Shown piece after piece: positions 1 through 9,207 of a stretch of DNA of 64,000 nucleotides. Made by a program: the position numbers and the translations under genes. The DNA comes from Pelagibius sp. (lineage in GTDB: Bacteria; Pseudomonadota; Alphaproteobacteria; Kiloniellales; Kiloniellaceae). The notes under the pieces were generated by a model, which had not been told where the DNA came from, ran no database searches, and worked only from the letters and a program-made list of their open reading frames with translations. Numbering within the stretch: the first letter of the stretch is position 1; each line of letters begins with the position of its first letter. The DNA lies in the NCBI GenBank assembly GCA_028280305.1, contig JANQMC010000030.1:33451-97450 (forward strand), read 5' to 3'.

Positions 1-1
1 T

Positions 2-505
2 GTCACCGTTCAGCTGAACCCGGGTGCGGAGTCCTACACGGGCAGCAGCCGCAACGGCATCGACAGCGGCAACCTGCCGGGCACCCCGCGCAGCATGGTG
101 TTCGTCGACGCGACGGATGCGACCGCCGCCGACGAGGCCCGCGCGCCCTACATCGAGCGTTTGAAGTGGGACTTTCGCTTCACCGACTCCGGTTATGCAC
201 GAAAGGACCTGGTGGGTCAGCGTTTCACCTTCGACTGCCCGGTTGCCCCCGGCGACCTGCGGCTGCGCAGGGTGGTCGGAACCGATTCATACGCCCATAA
301 CTCCATCGTCTGCCAGGCGGCGGTCCATGCCGGGAAGATCACGATGGAAGAAGGCGGCATTGTCGAGGTTCAGTTGGATCCGGGCATCAAGAGGCTCGTC
401 GGCAGCATTCGCAACGGCATCGAAACCGCCGACGGTTCCGGCAACCCGCGTTCGATCTCCTTCGTCGACACCGCAGCCGCGCCGAGCACTGCCGTTCAGA
501 ACTGA
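2..505 (+). CDS. Tandem LCCL-domain protein, 5' truncated by window edge
   Basis: The frame is open from base 2 and ends at a stop at 503-505, so only the last 167 residues are present. The second half is a complete LCCL domain: a CP motif, a VVGTDSYAHNSIVCQAAVHAG core with the paired cysteines, a double Gly, and the SIRNGI signature before a SISFVD end. The first ~35 residues repeat the end of the same domain (SSRNGIDSG, then SMVFVD), so at least two LCCL domains lie in tandem. LCCL domains are extracellular cysteine-rich modules in eukaryotes and some bacteria, with no settled bacterial function. The gene converges on the exported-paralog cluster to its right, and a strong hairpin terminator follows it. 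Domain call is firm; function is unknown. The N-terminus and any signal peptide are outside the window. Confidence 0.8.
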   Translation, partial: VTVQLNPGAESYTGSSRNGIDSGNLPGTPRSMVFVDATDATAADEARAPYIERLKWDFRFTDSGYARKDLVGQRFTFDCPVAPGDLRLRRVVGTDSYAHNSIVCQAAVHAGKITMEEGGIVEVQLDPGIKRLVGSIRNGIETADGSGNPRSISFVDTAAAPSTAVQN

Positions 506-558
506 AGTGTCGTTTTGAATGGATGAACCCGCTGGACGACAGGCGGGTCAAAGTGAGA

Positions 559-603
559 AACACCCTGGCCGATGCCGTGCGCATCGCCAGGGTGTTTTCT
601 TTT
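559..603 (+). terminator. Rho-independent terminator after LCCL gene, probably two-way
   Basis: Arms at 559-568 plus 570-575 pair with 581-586 plus 587-596: 16 base pairs with a single bulged C and a 5-nt loop. A T-rich tail follows at 595-603. It lies 54 nt after the LCCL stop and 86 nt beyond the stop of the convergent minus-strand gene. In the minus direction the tail is only TTT, so termination there is plausible but weaker. Confidence 0.85.
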
Positions 604-688
604 GAGGTTAAATATCACTGCCCAGCTAGGCGGCTTGTCAGGGAAACCTATATGTGAACTGGGCAGCAACCTCACAAGCTCTGCTGGT

Positions 689-2911
689 CTAGTTGCCAAG
701 TCCCGGCATGATGAAGACCTTCGTTGATGCCGGCTTTTTTGGCGTCTTTGCCTTGCCCGTGGTCCTCAGGGACGGCACCTGGAAGTCGGCAATCTTGCAG
801 ACCTTCCTATTCTTGCTACCCGCCGGACAGACCTCTAGCCGCCAGCTCCGTCCGCCGGTGAGAGCCGCCAGTTTGAAGGCCGCCTTCCGCCCCGTCATCA
901 GCCTCGGCAGCTTGGCCGAGCGGACATGCTGATAACCCTTACCGGTCTTGCGGTAGAAACGCAGCAAGTACTTGGCATCTGCCTTGCCGCCGGAAAGCTC
1001 GATCCGGCCGGACTTGATACTGCCCCTCGGCGCTTCGACCGCGAAGGTCGCCGCCGGCTGCAGGATCAACCCGCCGGCAGTCGACGGCCTGCCGGCCTGC
1101 TGCTGCGGCCGGCCTGCCGACAGGCCGCCAGAAGCGCCCCCGACGACGTTCGGCATGGCGACCTCTCTGCAAGCAATGTTCGTCATCCTCTCCGCCGTCT
1201 TCACAACATGGCCGTGCTGATTGGCGAATTGAATCGTGAACAGCAGTGTCTGCTCGAGCTTCATCTCCGGGTTCCAGGAGAGCTCGTACTCGATGCCGTA
1301 GCCATTGCCCGTGTTCGCCGGCAGATCGATCATATACTTCTGTTGCTGCGTCCCACCGACAAAGATGGAGAGAGACCCCTTCAGCGGCTTGTTGCCGCTC
1401 TGCAAGGAGCCGTCAACCCGCATTCGTTCCGGACAGACATAGCCGGGGAACGTCTTCTCACCCCGGCGGACGACCGTCAGTCCCAGCACTTCAGGGACCG
1501 AAGCATCGGAGGTCCGGTCGCCGGGCCCACCTGCATTCGGTGCGCGGCACTCAAAGGTCTGCGTCTTCTCCAGCTCGCCCACCTGCGGGCCGGCCTTGCT
1601 CATCAGATACAGACCCAGGTTGACGTCCTGCTTGAAAGATCCGTCCCAGGACAGCTCCTGCTCGCCCTCCACGATAACCGTCTGACCATCTTCGGCAACG
1701 AAGGGCTGCTTTACCTTGGGCTTGCCATTTACGACCAGCCAGGCGGTGCCGGATTGAGCCTTGCTGCGGCCTTTGACGATACCCCAGACCTTGACCTTCG
1801 CCGGACAGAAGCGGCCCTGGTAGACGACCTCATCGGCAGTGGCAATGGCCTCCAGATGAAAAGCCTTAGGCGGCAGGACGGCCTGGAGATCATTCGGCGT
1901 CGCAATGCAGTCCAGATCATAGTTCTTCCAGGCCGAGACGAAGTTCGAGCTGACACCCTCAATGCGGACCTTACCCGAGTAGTCGCCGTCCGACGGCAGG
2001 TCGTATTCATGCTGCAGGATGGCCAGCGTACCGCCGCCGGTATTCACGGTCTTGATATCGCTCTGGTGACCCTGGTCGCTGACGTAGCGGAACCTCAGTT
2101 CCTCATGGGTCTTGTTGGTGGTGATGCGGGCGTCGATCTTCATCGTGCAGCCCCCGATGAAGCCGCTGGATTCATCCACCGACAGGATTTCGGCCGTCTT
2201 AACCTCCGGCTTCTCACGCGCAGGCTCCTCGACAACCGGCGGGACCTGCGTCGGCGCCTTTTGGCAGACGACGCGGACCTTGTCGCGATGCGGGTCTGAG
2301 GAATCGACCCAGGGAGGCGTCTCATGGATGCCGGCAGCCCCCGACATCTCCCATCTGTGACCAGTGCCCGCCCGGACTCTGATCATGCGATCTTGCGAGA
2401 AAATTTCCTGGTTACCCAATCCCTGCCGGTTGCGCAGACGATAGGCAAGGGCATTGCAGGCCGAGATCGCAAGGCTGTCGTAGGCAGCGCGCGGCACATT
2501 GAGAGTGACTGTGAGGTGGACTCTCCTAGGCCGATTGCCGGCATCATAGCTTCTCGAGTGACCGTAACTCTCGTACTTCACCCAAGGAATGAGCGGCACT
2601 GAATAACCGCCCTGCTCACTGCCGTCTTCGGCCTGGAGTTCCGCCCAGACTTCCCAGAACGTCACCCGGCCAGCGACCTCGGCATCGAATTCGACCTCGA
2701 TCGCCCCGGTAATGGCGGGTGGCGCCTCAACCAGCGAGGTATAGCTCTCGCCATCGCTCCTCACGGTGATGGTGGCTGAGTCCAACCTTGTTACCTTGGA
2801 ACGTCCAACGTCCGCCAAGGCTGGCTCGGCAATCGCTAATACCGAAGCGAAAGCCGCGACCCCCGTAAGCCCCAGCCGCAGGGGCCTGCGGTTTTGGTTT
2901 CTCTGCGACAT
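689..2911 (-). CDS. Exported multi-module CP-repeat protein, paralog 1 (740 aa)
   Basis: I do not recognise a named family. A signal peptide (residues 1-33, ending EPALA) is followed by an N-terminal domain (~35-216) shared by all four paralogs, with an ITG...DAE..GRV..W core and an EMSGAAG motif. A module bounded by C255 and C335 comes next, then two 'CP' modules (GRFCP C369 to C455; GYVCP C493 to C581). A C-terminal domain (~620-715) carries an RFYRKTGKGY motif and C695/C705. The last 11 residues, TKVFIMPGLGN, match the tails of paralogs 2 and 3. Each CP module starts at Cys-Pro and ends at an isolated Cys about 90 residues later, suggesting one disulfide per beta-sandwich; that is inference. 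The start has a strong AAGGAGG site. It lies 80 nt after paralog 2, probably in the same transcript. Confidence 0.85.
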   Translation of the reverse strand: MSQRNQNRRPLRLGLTGVAAFASVLAIAEPALADVGRSKVTRLDSATITVRSDGESYTSLVEAPPAITGAIEVEFDAEVAGRVTFWEVWAELQAEDGSEQGGYSVPLIPWVKYESYGHSRSYDAGNRPRRVHLTVTLNVPRAAYDSLAISACNALAYRLRNRQGLGNQEIFSQDRMIRVRAGTGHRWEMSGAAGIHETPPWVDSSDPHRDKVRVVCQKAPTQVPPVVEEPAREKPEVKTAEILSVDESSGFIGGCTMKIDARITTNKTHEELRFRYVSDQGHQSDIKTVNTGGGTLAILQHEYDLPSDGDYSGKVRIEGVSSNFVSAWKNYDLDCIATPNDLQAVLPPKAFHLEAIATADEVVYQGRFCPAKVKVWGIVKGRSKAQSGTAWLVVNGKPKVKQPFVAEDGQTVIVEGEQELSWDGSFKQDVNLGLYLMSKAGPQVGELEKTQTFECRAPNAGGPGDRTSDASVPEVLGLTVVRRGEKTFPGYVCPERMRVDGSLQSGNKPLKGSLSIFVGGTQQQKYMIDLPANTGNGYGIEYELSWNPEMKLEQTLLFTIQFANQHGHVVKTAERMTNIACREVAMPNVVGGASGGLSAGRPQQQAGRPSTAGGLILQPAATFAVEAPRGSIKSGRIELSGGKADAKYLLRFYRKTGKGYQHVRSAKLPRLMTGRKAAFKLAALTGGRSWRLEVCPAGSKNRKVCKIADFQVPSLRTTGKAKTPKKPASTKVFIMPGLGN

Positions 2912-2991
2912 GACATCCTCCTTCTTAATCCTTTGAACGGAGGGCTCTGCGAATCGCTTGATTACCGGGCTTATGATGGCCTCCGCGAACC

Positions 2992-5205
2992 CTAGTTGCC
3001 GATCCCTGGCATGATGAAGACCTTGGTTGTTGTCGGGCTCGCAGGGGCTGTCACCTTGCCGACGCCTTTCAGCCGTGGCAGTTGAAAGTCCGACATCTTG
3101 CAGGCTTTCTTATCCTTGCGGCCCGCCGGGCAGACTTCGAGACGCCAGTTCCGGCTGCCGCTGAGCGCCTTCAGGTCAAAGTTGGCTTTAACGCCGGTCA
3201 TCTGTTTCGGCAGCTTTGCCGAACGCACGCGCTGGAAGCCTTTCCCTGTCTTGCGATAAAAGCGCAGAGCGTACTTGGCATTCGGCTCGCCACCGGACAA
3301 CTGGATCCGACCCTGCCTGACGCGCCCCTTCGGCGACTGGATCGCGAAGGCCGCAGCGGGCAGCAGTGTCGCCTTGCCGACTGCGACAGGTTTACCGGCC
3401 TGCTGCGAATGTGTCGGCTTCGGCTTGCCGATCGAATACCCCTCGGTTGCATTGTTCACAACACCCACGGTGACGATCTTCTGGCACACGAAGTGTTCGA
3501 TAACCTCCTTCGAGCCAACCTCATTGCCATATTCATTCCGCACCTTGAGCGCGTAGAGCACGGTTTGCGTTGAGGACCCGTTGCTCCAGTCCAGTTCGTG
3601 CATATAACTGGTGCCGTGGCCGTGATTGGGGGCCAGTTGCACGGGCATTTCATGCTTCAGCGAACCGCCGGCAAAGAACCCAGCGGTGCCGGAGAACCCG
3701 TTCGCATCGGCGCTGACTGTGCCGCTCATGTAAGCTCTTTCAGGACAGACATAGCCGTTCTGCGTTTTCTTGCCGAGCGGCGAGACCGACAGCGACACCG
3801 CCTTCGGCATCGGGATATTCGGCGCGAGCTCGTCAGCACCGCCCTCGAGGGCGCTATTTATCTCCGGGCTGCGGCATTCAACGCTCTTCATCTTCTGCAG
3901 GGCATCGACAGTGTCGCCCAGAGCATTTTGCACCACCATCGTGAGAGGCACGTTCTGCTGGGTCGCGGGTTTTCCCTGCCAGGAAATTTGATGCTTGCCG
4001 GCAAAGACCTTCTTCTCGTCATCCTCGAAGCTGAAGGGCTTTTCGGCGAGCTGATTGCCGGCGGCGCCGAGCGTCACTGTGCCCGAGGCCTTACCCCGGC
4101 TATCGACCCGGCCGATGACAGTGATAACCGCCGGACAGATCTTGCCCTGGTGCGACACCTCTTCATCCACCGCGACAGTCAGCACCGCAGCCTTGGGCGG
4201 TAAAGCGCTCACCTTCTCGTTGCTCGGCCCGCCGCATTTGACGTCGTAGTCAGCCCAGTTGGAGAAGAAGGGAGGCGCCTGGCCGATCATCCGGACCTTG
4301 CCGGACTTATTGGCATTGACCGGGTAGTCGTGCTCGAAGACCGCCACGCCTTCGGCATTGGTCGTCACTGTCTTCAGGTTGCTTTGCTGGCCCTTGTCAT
4401 CGACATAGAGGAATTTCACCTGAGTGTTCGGCTCGCTGGAGGTGATGGAGCCGGAGAGCTGCAGTTCGCAGCTGCCTTGGACGCTCTGGTCGTCGTTTGC
4501 GTTCAAGGTCGCAGCCGTAATGTCGTTCGCCACCGGGCCCAGGTCGGCCGGATCACCTTTACAGATAACGTTGACTTTCTTGCGCTGGTTCCAGCCGCTC
4601 ACCTCCGGCAGATAGGGGGCGCCTTCGATCCCGCTCATTTCGTGTTCGCCCCAAGCGTCAACGGCGACTTGGATCCATCGGTCGCTGCCGAAGATCTCGG
4701 TATTGCTCATGCCCTGGCCGCGAAGCTTGTCTGCATGGTTTTCGCAAGCCGCGACCATGAGTGATCCATAGTCTTCAGGAAGCAGCGAGAATGGCACCTG
4801 CTCGTCAACGGTTTTGGGGCGCGGTACGGAGTAGCTCTGCGACGTACCGGCCGTATGAAAGTTGCCCCAGGAAGCAGCCCATCCGGGGTTCTCGTTGCTT
4901 TGATATCCCATCACCGGCCGGGTGCTCCAAAACTTCACGCGGCCCGACAGGCCGGCATCAAGTTCCACTCTGATCGTACCGGAAATCACGTTGGCGCTTG
5001 TTACCGCCGTGTACTCGTCGATGTTCGATGCCACCGTGACGGCCGAATTGCTCAACGCAATCACTTCAAACGAATAGGAATCGGCCGCAGTCGGCCCGGC
5101 CGCAGAGAAGGTGGCACCAAAGACTGCTGCGGCTATCAGGCGACGGCGACGGGTTACCGCTCCCGCACTCTGCGGAAACAGCGTTTTCAACGATTGGCCC
5201 AGCAT
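2992..5205 (-). CDS. Exported multi-module CP-repeat protein, paralog 2 (737 aa)
   Basis: Same architecture as paralog 1. An Arg-rich n-region and hydrophobic segment end near residue 41 (GPTAADS). The shared N-terminal domain runs ~45-215 (GRVKFW, then SNTEIFGSDRWIQV and EMSG). The module C246-C324 contains YVDDKGQQSNLKTVTT, close to paralog 4. Two CP modules follow (GKICP C357-C444; GYVCP C487-C574), then the C-terminal domain and the tail TTKVFIMPGIGN. The ATG is preceded by a TAGGAGAGA site. The 374 nt upstream (5206-5579) hold no other gene but contain two leader elements also found upstream of paralog 3. No catalytic motif or membrane anchor beyond the signal peptide was found, so a structural, binding or surface role is more likely than an enzyme. 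Function not assigned. Confidence 0.85.
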   Translation of the reverse strand: MLGQSLKTLFPQSAGAVTRRRRLIAAAVFGATFSAAGPTAADSYSFEVIALSNSAVTVASNIDEYTAVTSANVISGTIRVELDAGLSGRVKFWSTRPVMGYQSNENPGWAASWGNFHTAGTSQSYSVPRPKTVDEQVPFSLLPEDYGSLMVAACENHADKLRGQGMSNTEIFGSDRWIQVAVDAWGEHEMSGIEGAPYLPEVSGWNQRKKVNVICKGDPADLGPVANDITAATLNANDDQSVQGSCELQLSGSITSSEPNTQVKFLYVDDKGQQSNLKTVTTNAEGVAVFEHDYPVNANKSGKVRMIGQAPPFFSNWADYDVKCGGPSNEKVSALPPKAAVLTVAVDEEVSHQGKICPAVITVIGRVDSRGKASGTVTLGAAGNQLAEKPFSFEDDEKKVFAGKHQISWQGKPATQQNVPLTMVVQNALGDTVDALQKMKSVECRSPEINSALEGGADELAPNIPMPKAVSLSVSPLGKKTQNGYVCPERAYMSGTVSADANGFSGTAGFFAGGSLKHEMPVQLAPNHGHGTSYMHELDWSNGSSTQTVLYALKVRNEYGNEVGSKEVIEHFVCQKIVTVGVVNNATEGYSIGKPKPTHSQQAGKPVAVGKATLLPAAAFAIQSPKGRVRQGRIQLSGGEPNAKYALRFYRKTGKGFQRVRSAKLPKQMTGVKANFDLKALSGSRNWRLEVCPAGRKDKKACKMSDFQLPRLKGVGKVTAPASPTTTKVFIMPGIGN

Positions 5206-5331
5206 GGATCTCTCCTAACATCCATCATGCACAGAGACCGGCCCAAGACCGGAAAGCTGCGACTTTGTCGTCACCGCCGAATCATTGGTTCAATGCGCCA
5301 AGCGGACTGCATAGGCGGATCTGGACAGAAT

Positions 5332-5407
5332 GAAGAGGTGGCAACCCTTGCGGCGGCTGGGATACAGACAATTCCCCGCACCATGAACCGGCGAAACCGC
5401 ACAAGGC
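5332..5407 (-). promoter_or_regulatory. Conserved leader elements upstream of paralog 2
   Basis: Two blocks recur upstream of other cluster genes. Block 1 (5385-5407) matches 9519-9541 at 22 of 23 bases. Block 2 (5332-5357) is a looser match to 9446-9474 and 9115-9143. The two blocks keep the same order and roughly similar spacing as in unit B. They lie 127-202 nt upstream of the paralog 2 start. They could be a promoter or operator region or part of a structured leader. The rest of the 5206-5579 gap shows nothing I can name. Confidence 0.5.
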
Positions 5408-5579
5408 CTATGCAGCTTTGCAGCGACGGCCCGACATCCAGCGATATCAAGGAGATCGCCGGACTCTCTGCATCGCCCATGAATCAGACGTTAAGGTTAC
5501 CGGTCGCGGCGACTGGCTGGGCGTGCAGCCGCCGCGACCGGCGCTGTGCCGGGTCCTAGGAGAAAGACCCGGCCAACCC

Positions 5580-8500
5580 TCACCCGCCCTGACCGGGCAT
5601 GACAAAGACCTTGGTTGTGGCCGGATTGGCGGGGGCTTTCACCCCGCCGGCGCCTTTCAGCCGCGGCAGTTGGAAGTCCGCGGACTGGCAGGCCTTCTTG
5701 TCCTTGGTGCCGGCCGGGCAGACCTCGATGCGCCAGGTCCGGCTGCCGCTCAGGGCCCTCGGATTAAAGGTCGCCGTGCGACCGGTCATCTGCCGGGGAA
5801 GCTGGGCGGAGCGCACCGACCTGTAGCCGCGCTCGTCCCCGCGGTAGAAGCGCAGGTCATACTTGGCGTTCGCCGGGCCACCGGAAAGCTGGATCCTGCC
5901 TGCCCGCACCCGGCCCTTCGGCGCCTGGATCGCGAAGGCTGGAGCGGTCTGCAGCGCGAACGGCCCCACTACCTCGTTCGTCGGCGCATGAGTAGCATTT
6001 GAGCCGCCGGAGGACAGACCGCTGACGGCCGGATCGCGATTGGTCTCGATCTTCTCGCAGGCGATGCGCTTGGTCACCACCTCGGAGCCGACCTCGATGC
6101 CGTACTGGTTCTCCACCTTGAAAGCATAGACCACATCCTTCTCGGGAAAGGCACCGGCGTCCCAGTCGAGCACATGCTCGACACTTTGCCCCTGGCCCGT
6201 ATTCGGACCCAGGTTCACCCCCTGGCTGTGCTGCAGCACAGCCCCAGCAAAGTAACTGATCGAACCGGAGAACCCTTCGCTGCCGCTCTGAACAAAACCA
6301 CCCATGCCGATCTTCGTCGGACAGACGTAGCCATTCCGGATCTTACTGCCGAGTTCCGATATGGAGAGGTTGTACGACTGCGGTTGCGGTGTTGCATTGG
6401 AAGAAAGGCCATCCACCCGGTCGGTATCACCACGGACAGACTCCGGATTACGGCATGCAAAAGTCTCCGTCTCCGTCTCTCGGTCCACCTCGACCCCCTC
6501 GGCATTGTCGAGGCGCAAAACATACTCGACATCCTGCTGAAAAGGGCTCTCGACGCCCGCCCAGTTGAGAGTGTGCTCACCGAGAATGGTGTCAGTCACA
6601 CCGTCTTCGATGGTAAAAGGTTCTTCTGTCAGAAGCCCTCCGTCCGCGCCCAGAAAGGCGTTGCCGGACGCGGACCCCTGGCCGGTGAACGCACCGATGA
6701 GCTTCACTCTCGTCGGACAGATACGGCCCTGATAGAGGATCTCATCCGTCGTGCGTATGACCTGCAGGCTGTGCACCTTGGGCGGGGCCATGTTGATGGC
6801 GGTCGGGAAATTCACGGTCTTGCAGCTCACCTCCAGCGGCCGCTCGACCGAGACCACGACGCCGCCGGCTCTGAAAATCTGAAACGAGAGATCCATCGTC
6901 TGTTTGGGCGGTGCGTCCCCGATCTGGGGCACGTTGCTCCACCGCACTTCAGGCTGGAAGGGCAACGCCAGTTCCTCATCCTTCACGATGCTGAAGCTGT
7001 ATTCCTTCACCTGCGACTGGGATTCGAACAACGACGGCTGCTGCCTGGCAATCAAGACCGCCCTGCCCTCAAAAGGGTCCCTACCGAGGATTTGAGCGTC
7101 CAGAACAATCTCCGCCGGGCAGATGTAACCCTGATACATCCTTTCGCCGACCGACGTCGGAGAGAAGGTCGGCAGCGGTGGTGTTGGGTCGTTAGACGCA
7201 AGCTCGGCATCCGTACAGCTGACGGACACCATCTTCTGCAAGGCGTCTTGCAGGGGCGCTTGAGAAGAGGCCTCCGGTGCCGCTGCTTCGTTGCCTATTT
7301 CGTTGTTTTCATTGTCGCCGTTGTTGGTCGGCTTTTGCCCATAGACAAACATGGTCAAGGGTATGTCTTGCTGCGTCGCGGATTTTCCATGCCAGGAGAT
7401 CTGATGCTTGCCTCTGAACGCGACAGTCTCATTGCCGGTGACCTTGAACGACCATTCGGCGATCTGATTCCCGTCGGCGCCAAGCGCAATCTTACCCGAA
7501 CTCTTGCCACGGCCTTCGATACTTCCGATGACCGCGATGACTGCCGGGCAAACCTTGCCTTTGTGGGCAACCTCCTTCTCGACCTCAAATCTCAACGCCG
7601 TGGCCTTCGGCGGCAGCAGGGTGGCGAAGTCGTTGGCCACGCAATTGACTTCGTAATTCTCCCAGGCCGACTTTGTTTCCTCACCCTCGATCACCATCCG
7701 GACTTGGCCGGTCTGGAGCCCCGTCCCCGACAACCGGTAAGTGTAGGCCTTCTGATGAAGAGAGTTCCCGGGTGTCACCACAGTATGAGTCTCGCTTTTC
7801 TGGCCGTTCCCACTTTCAAAATGGAAATCCACTTCTGTACCTGGCGCGTTCGTCCGGATGGTGGCGACCATCGAAACCGAGCAGACGGCGGCACTGTCAT
7901 TGCCGACGACCTTCAGGTTGGCGATTTCAACTTCCGGCACCACCGGCGGCGTGACCAACGATGCCGATTTCTCGCAGATGATCCGGACCCTGGGGCCATC
8001 GTCGTCGGACCAGATACCGTACACCAGCCCTCGACCTTTGCCGTCGGCGCCATCCGGACCAGTCATCTCATAGGTGTACTCACCCCTGACACGGATACCG
8101 ATGATGTGCTCCGCCGAGAAGATCTCTTCGTCGGACTGACCCTGGGTGTCTCGCAGATGTGCGGCGCGCGCGTTGCAGGCCTCCAATACATGGGCTTCAT
8201 AGGCGGCGCGCGGAATGGAGAAGGGAAAGCTGCCCTGCACTCTCGTGGGCCGCTCCCCGAAAGGGTAAGTCACCGCATGACCGAGCTCTGGGAACTGCTG
8301 CTTTTCCTCCAAGCCCTCTGCCAGGATGCTGATCCAGGCATGCCAGGCTTTGACGCGCCCGATGAGTTCGGCGTCGAAATCCACGTCCAATTCACCGGTT
8401 ATCGCCGGGGCGGATAGCAGCACCCTGGCGTATTCCCCCTCGTGATACAGCACCCTGATTTCTGCAGGGTCCAAATGGGCTAGCTCTACAGAACCATAGT

Positions 8501-8645
8501 CCGCCATAGCCGGATTGCCGGCGAACATCGTCACGACCAGCGCGGCGGCGGCCAGCAGGCCGCGCCCAGATCGCTTGCCAGGTGTATAGCGCATCACGCT
8601 GGCCATCTCGCGGGCATGTGCAAGGACGTTGAAGCGGCTGGGCAT
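5580..8645 (-). CDS. Exported multi-module CP-repeat protein, expanded paralog 3 (1021 aa)
   Basis: The largest of the four paralogs. A long n-region precedes a hydrophobic segment ending in NPAMA near residue 48. Starts at M14 or M18 are possible, but the first ATG has a GAGGAAAG site. The shared N-terminal domain is ~50-224, and the next module runs C255-C335. Four CP modules follow: C366-C477, C509-C608, C643-C731 and C775-C863, against two in the other paralogs. An Asn/Glu-rich linker (~440-460) sits inside the first. The C-terminal domain (~900-993, C976/C986) and tail TTKVFVMPGQG are retained. The first CP module resembles paralog 2's first and the last its second, so internal module gain or loss is likely. 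No family name recognised; not an obvious enzyme. Confidence 0.85.
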   Translation of the reverse strand: MPSRFNVLAHAREMASVMRYTPGKRSGRGLLAAAALVVTMFAGNPAMADYGSVELAHLDPAEIRVLYHEGEYARVLLSAPAITGELDVDFDAELIGRVKAWHAWISILAEGLEEKQQFPELGHAVTYPFGERPTRVQGSFPFSIPRAAYEAHVLEACNARAAHLRDTQGQSDEEIFSAEHIIGIRVRGEYTYEMTGPDGADGKGRGLVYGIWSDDDGPRVRIICEKSASLVTPPVVPEVEIANLKVVGNDSAAVCSVSMVATIRTNAPGTEVDFHFESGNGQKSETHTVVTPGNSLHQKAYTYRLSGTGLQTGQVRMVIEGEETKSAWENYEVNCVANDFATLLPPKATALRFEVEKEVAHKGKVCPAVIAVIGSIEGRGKSSGKIALGADGNQIAEWSFKVTGNETVAFRGKHQISWHGKSATQQDIPLTMFVYGQKPTNNGDNENNEIGNEAAAPEASSQAPLQDALQKMVSVSCTDAELASNDPTPPLPTFSPTSVGERMYQGYICPAEIVLDAQILGRDPFEGRAVLIARQQPSLFESQSQVKEYSFSIVKDEELALPFQPEVRWSNVPQIGDAPPKQTMDLSFQIFRAGGVVVSVERPLEVSCKTVNFPTAINMAPPKVHSLQVIRTTDEILYQGRICPTRVKLIGAFTGQGSASGNAFLGADGGLLTEEPFTIEDGVTDTILGEHTLNWAGVESPFQQDVEYVLRLDNAEGVEVDRETETETFACRNPESVRGDTDRVDGLSSNATPQPQSYNLSISELGSKIRNGYVCPTKIGMGGFVQSGSEGFSGSISYFAGAVLQHSQGVNLGPNTGQGQSVEHVLDWDAGAFPEKDVVYAFKVENQYGIEVGSEVVTKRIACEKIETNRDPAVSGLSSGGSNATHAPTNEVVGPFALQTAPAFAIQAPKGRVRAGRIQLSGGPANAKYDLRFYRGDERGYRSVRSAQLPRQMTGRTATFNPRALSGSRTWRIEVCPAGTKDKKACQSADFQLPRLKGAGGVKAPANPATTKVFVMPGQGG

Positions 8646-8837
8646 GGTCTTTCCTCGACAGTGATGATCGGAACCTCAGCCAAAGGCCGAGTGGTTGCCC
8701 TTAAGTCGCTTTCAAGCGGCCCGGTGTTCAACAACCGGACAGCGGCGAAACCCCTCTGATCCCCATCACAAAGGCAACAGGAAACCCCCAAATTCCCTGG
8801 ATATATCGCCGCGACAGACCTTTGAACCCCCGAGTAC

Positions 8838-9143
8838 GAATAGCGCTATACGAATTTGTTGAGCCCATCCCGGGCGCTTTGGCCGATGCCTTTCATCGAT
8901 AGCGCGCATCGACAACACAAAAGGAAGGGTCAGGAGAGCCGTGAACCGGACCTCCGGCCTTGGTTCGGCTCGAAACCTTCGGCCTGATGGGAAGGATAGA
9001 CGGCGGGCGGCTGCAGTCGCCGCCAACAGCCGCCCGCCTACAAGTGCCGAGCAGACCAGCTGCATAGCTCTTCGAACAGGCCGATAGCGGCCCGAGGGCA
9101 AGAGCGGTTTCCGGGAAGATGCCCTGTGGGTGACCCTTCGCGG
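8838..9143 (-). repeat. Leader unit A upstream of paralog 3
   Basis: Unit A shares three blocks with unit B. At 8838-8863 is a 26-nt block with 2 mismatches to 9208-9233. At 9002-9038 is a GC hairpin (11-bp perfect stem) matching those at 9333-9369 and 12084-12120. At 9115-9143 is a 29-nt block with one mismatch to 9446-9474. Between blocks the units differ in length. It sits 193-498 nt upstream of the paralog 3 start, on the side expected for a long 5' leader. Confidence 0.6.
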
Positions 9144-9207
9144 TCGGCACTTGAGCTCTGAATTTTCTAAATAGAGCCGGCGGCACGTTCCATAAACCCG
9201 CGTCTGT

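Noticed and set aside
6174..8417. Long open plus-strand frame antisense to paralog 3
   Set aside because: Typical GC-rich shadow frame: no signal peptide or known motif, Arg/Leu-rich composition, and fully opposite a gene with clear paralogs. The same applies to 926-2299 opposite paralog 1.
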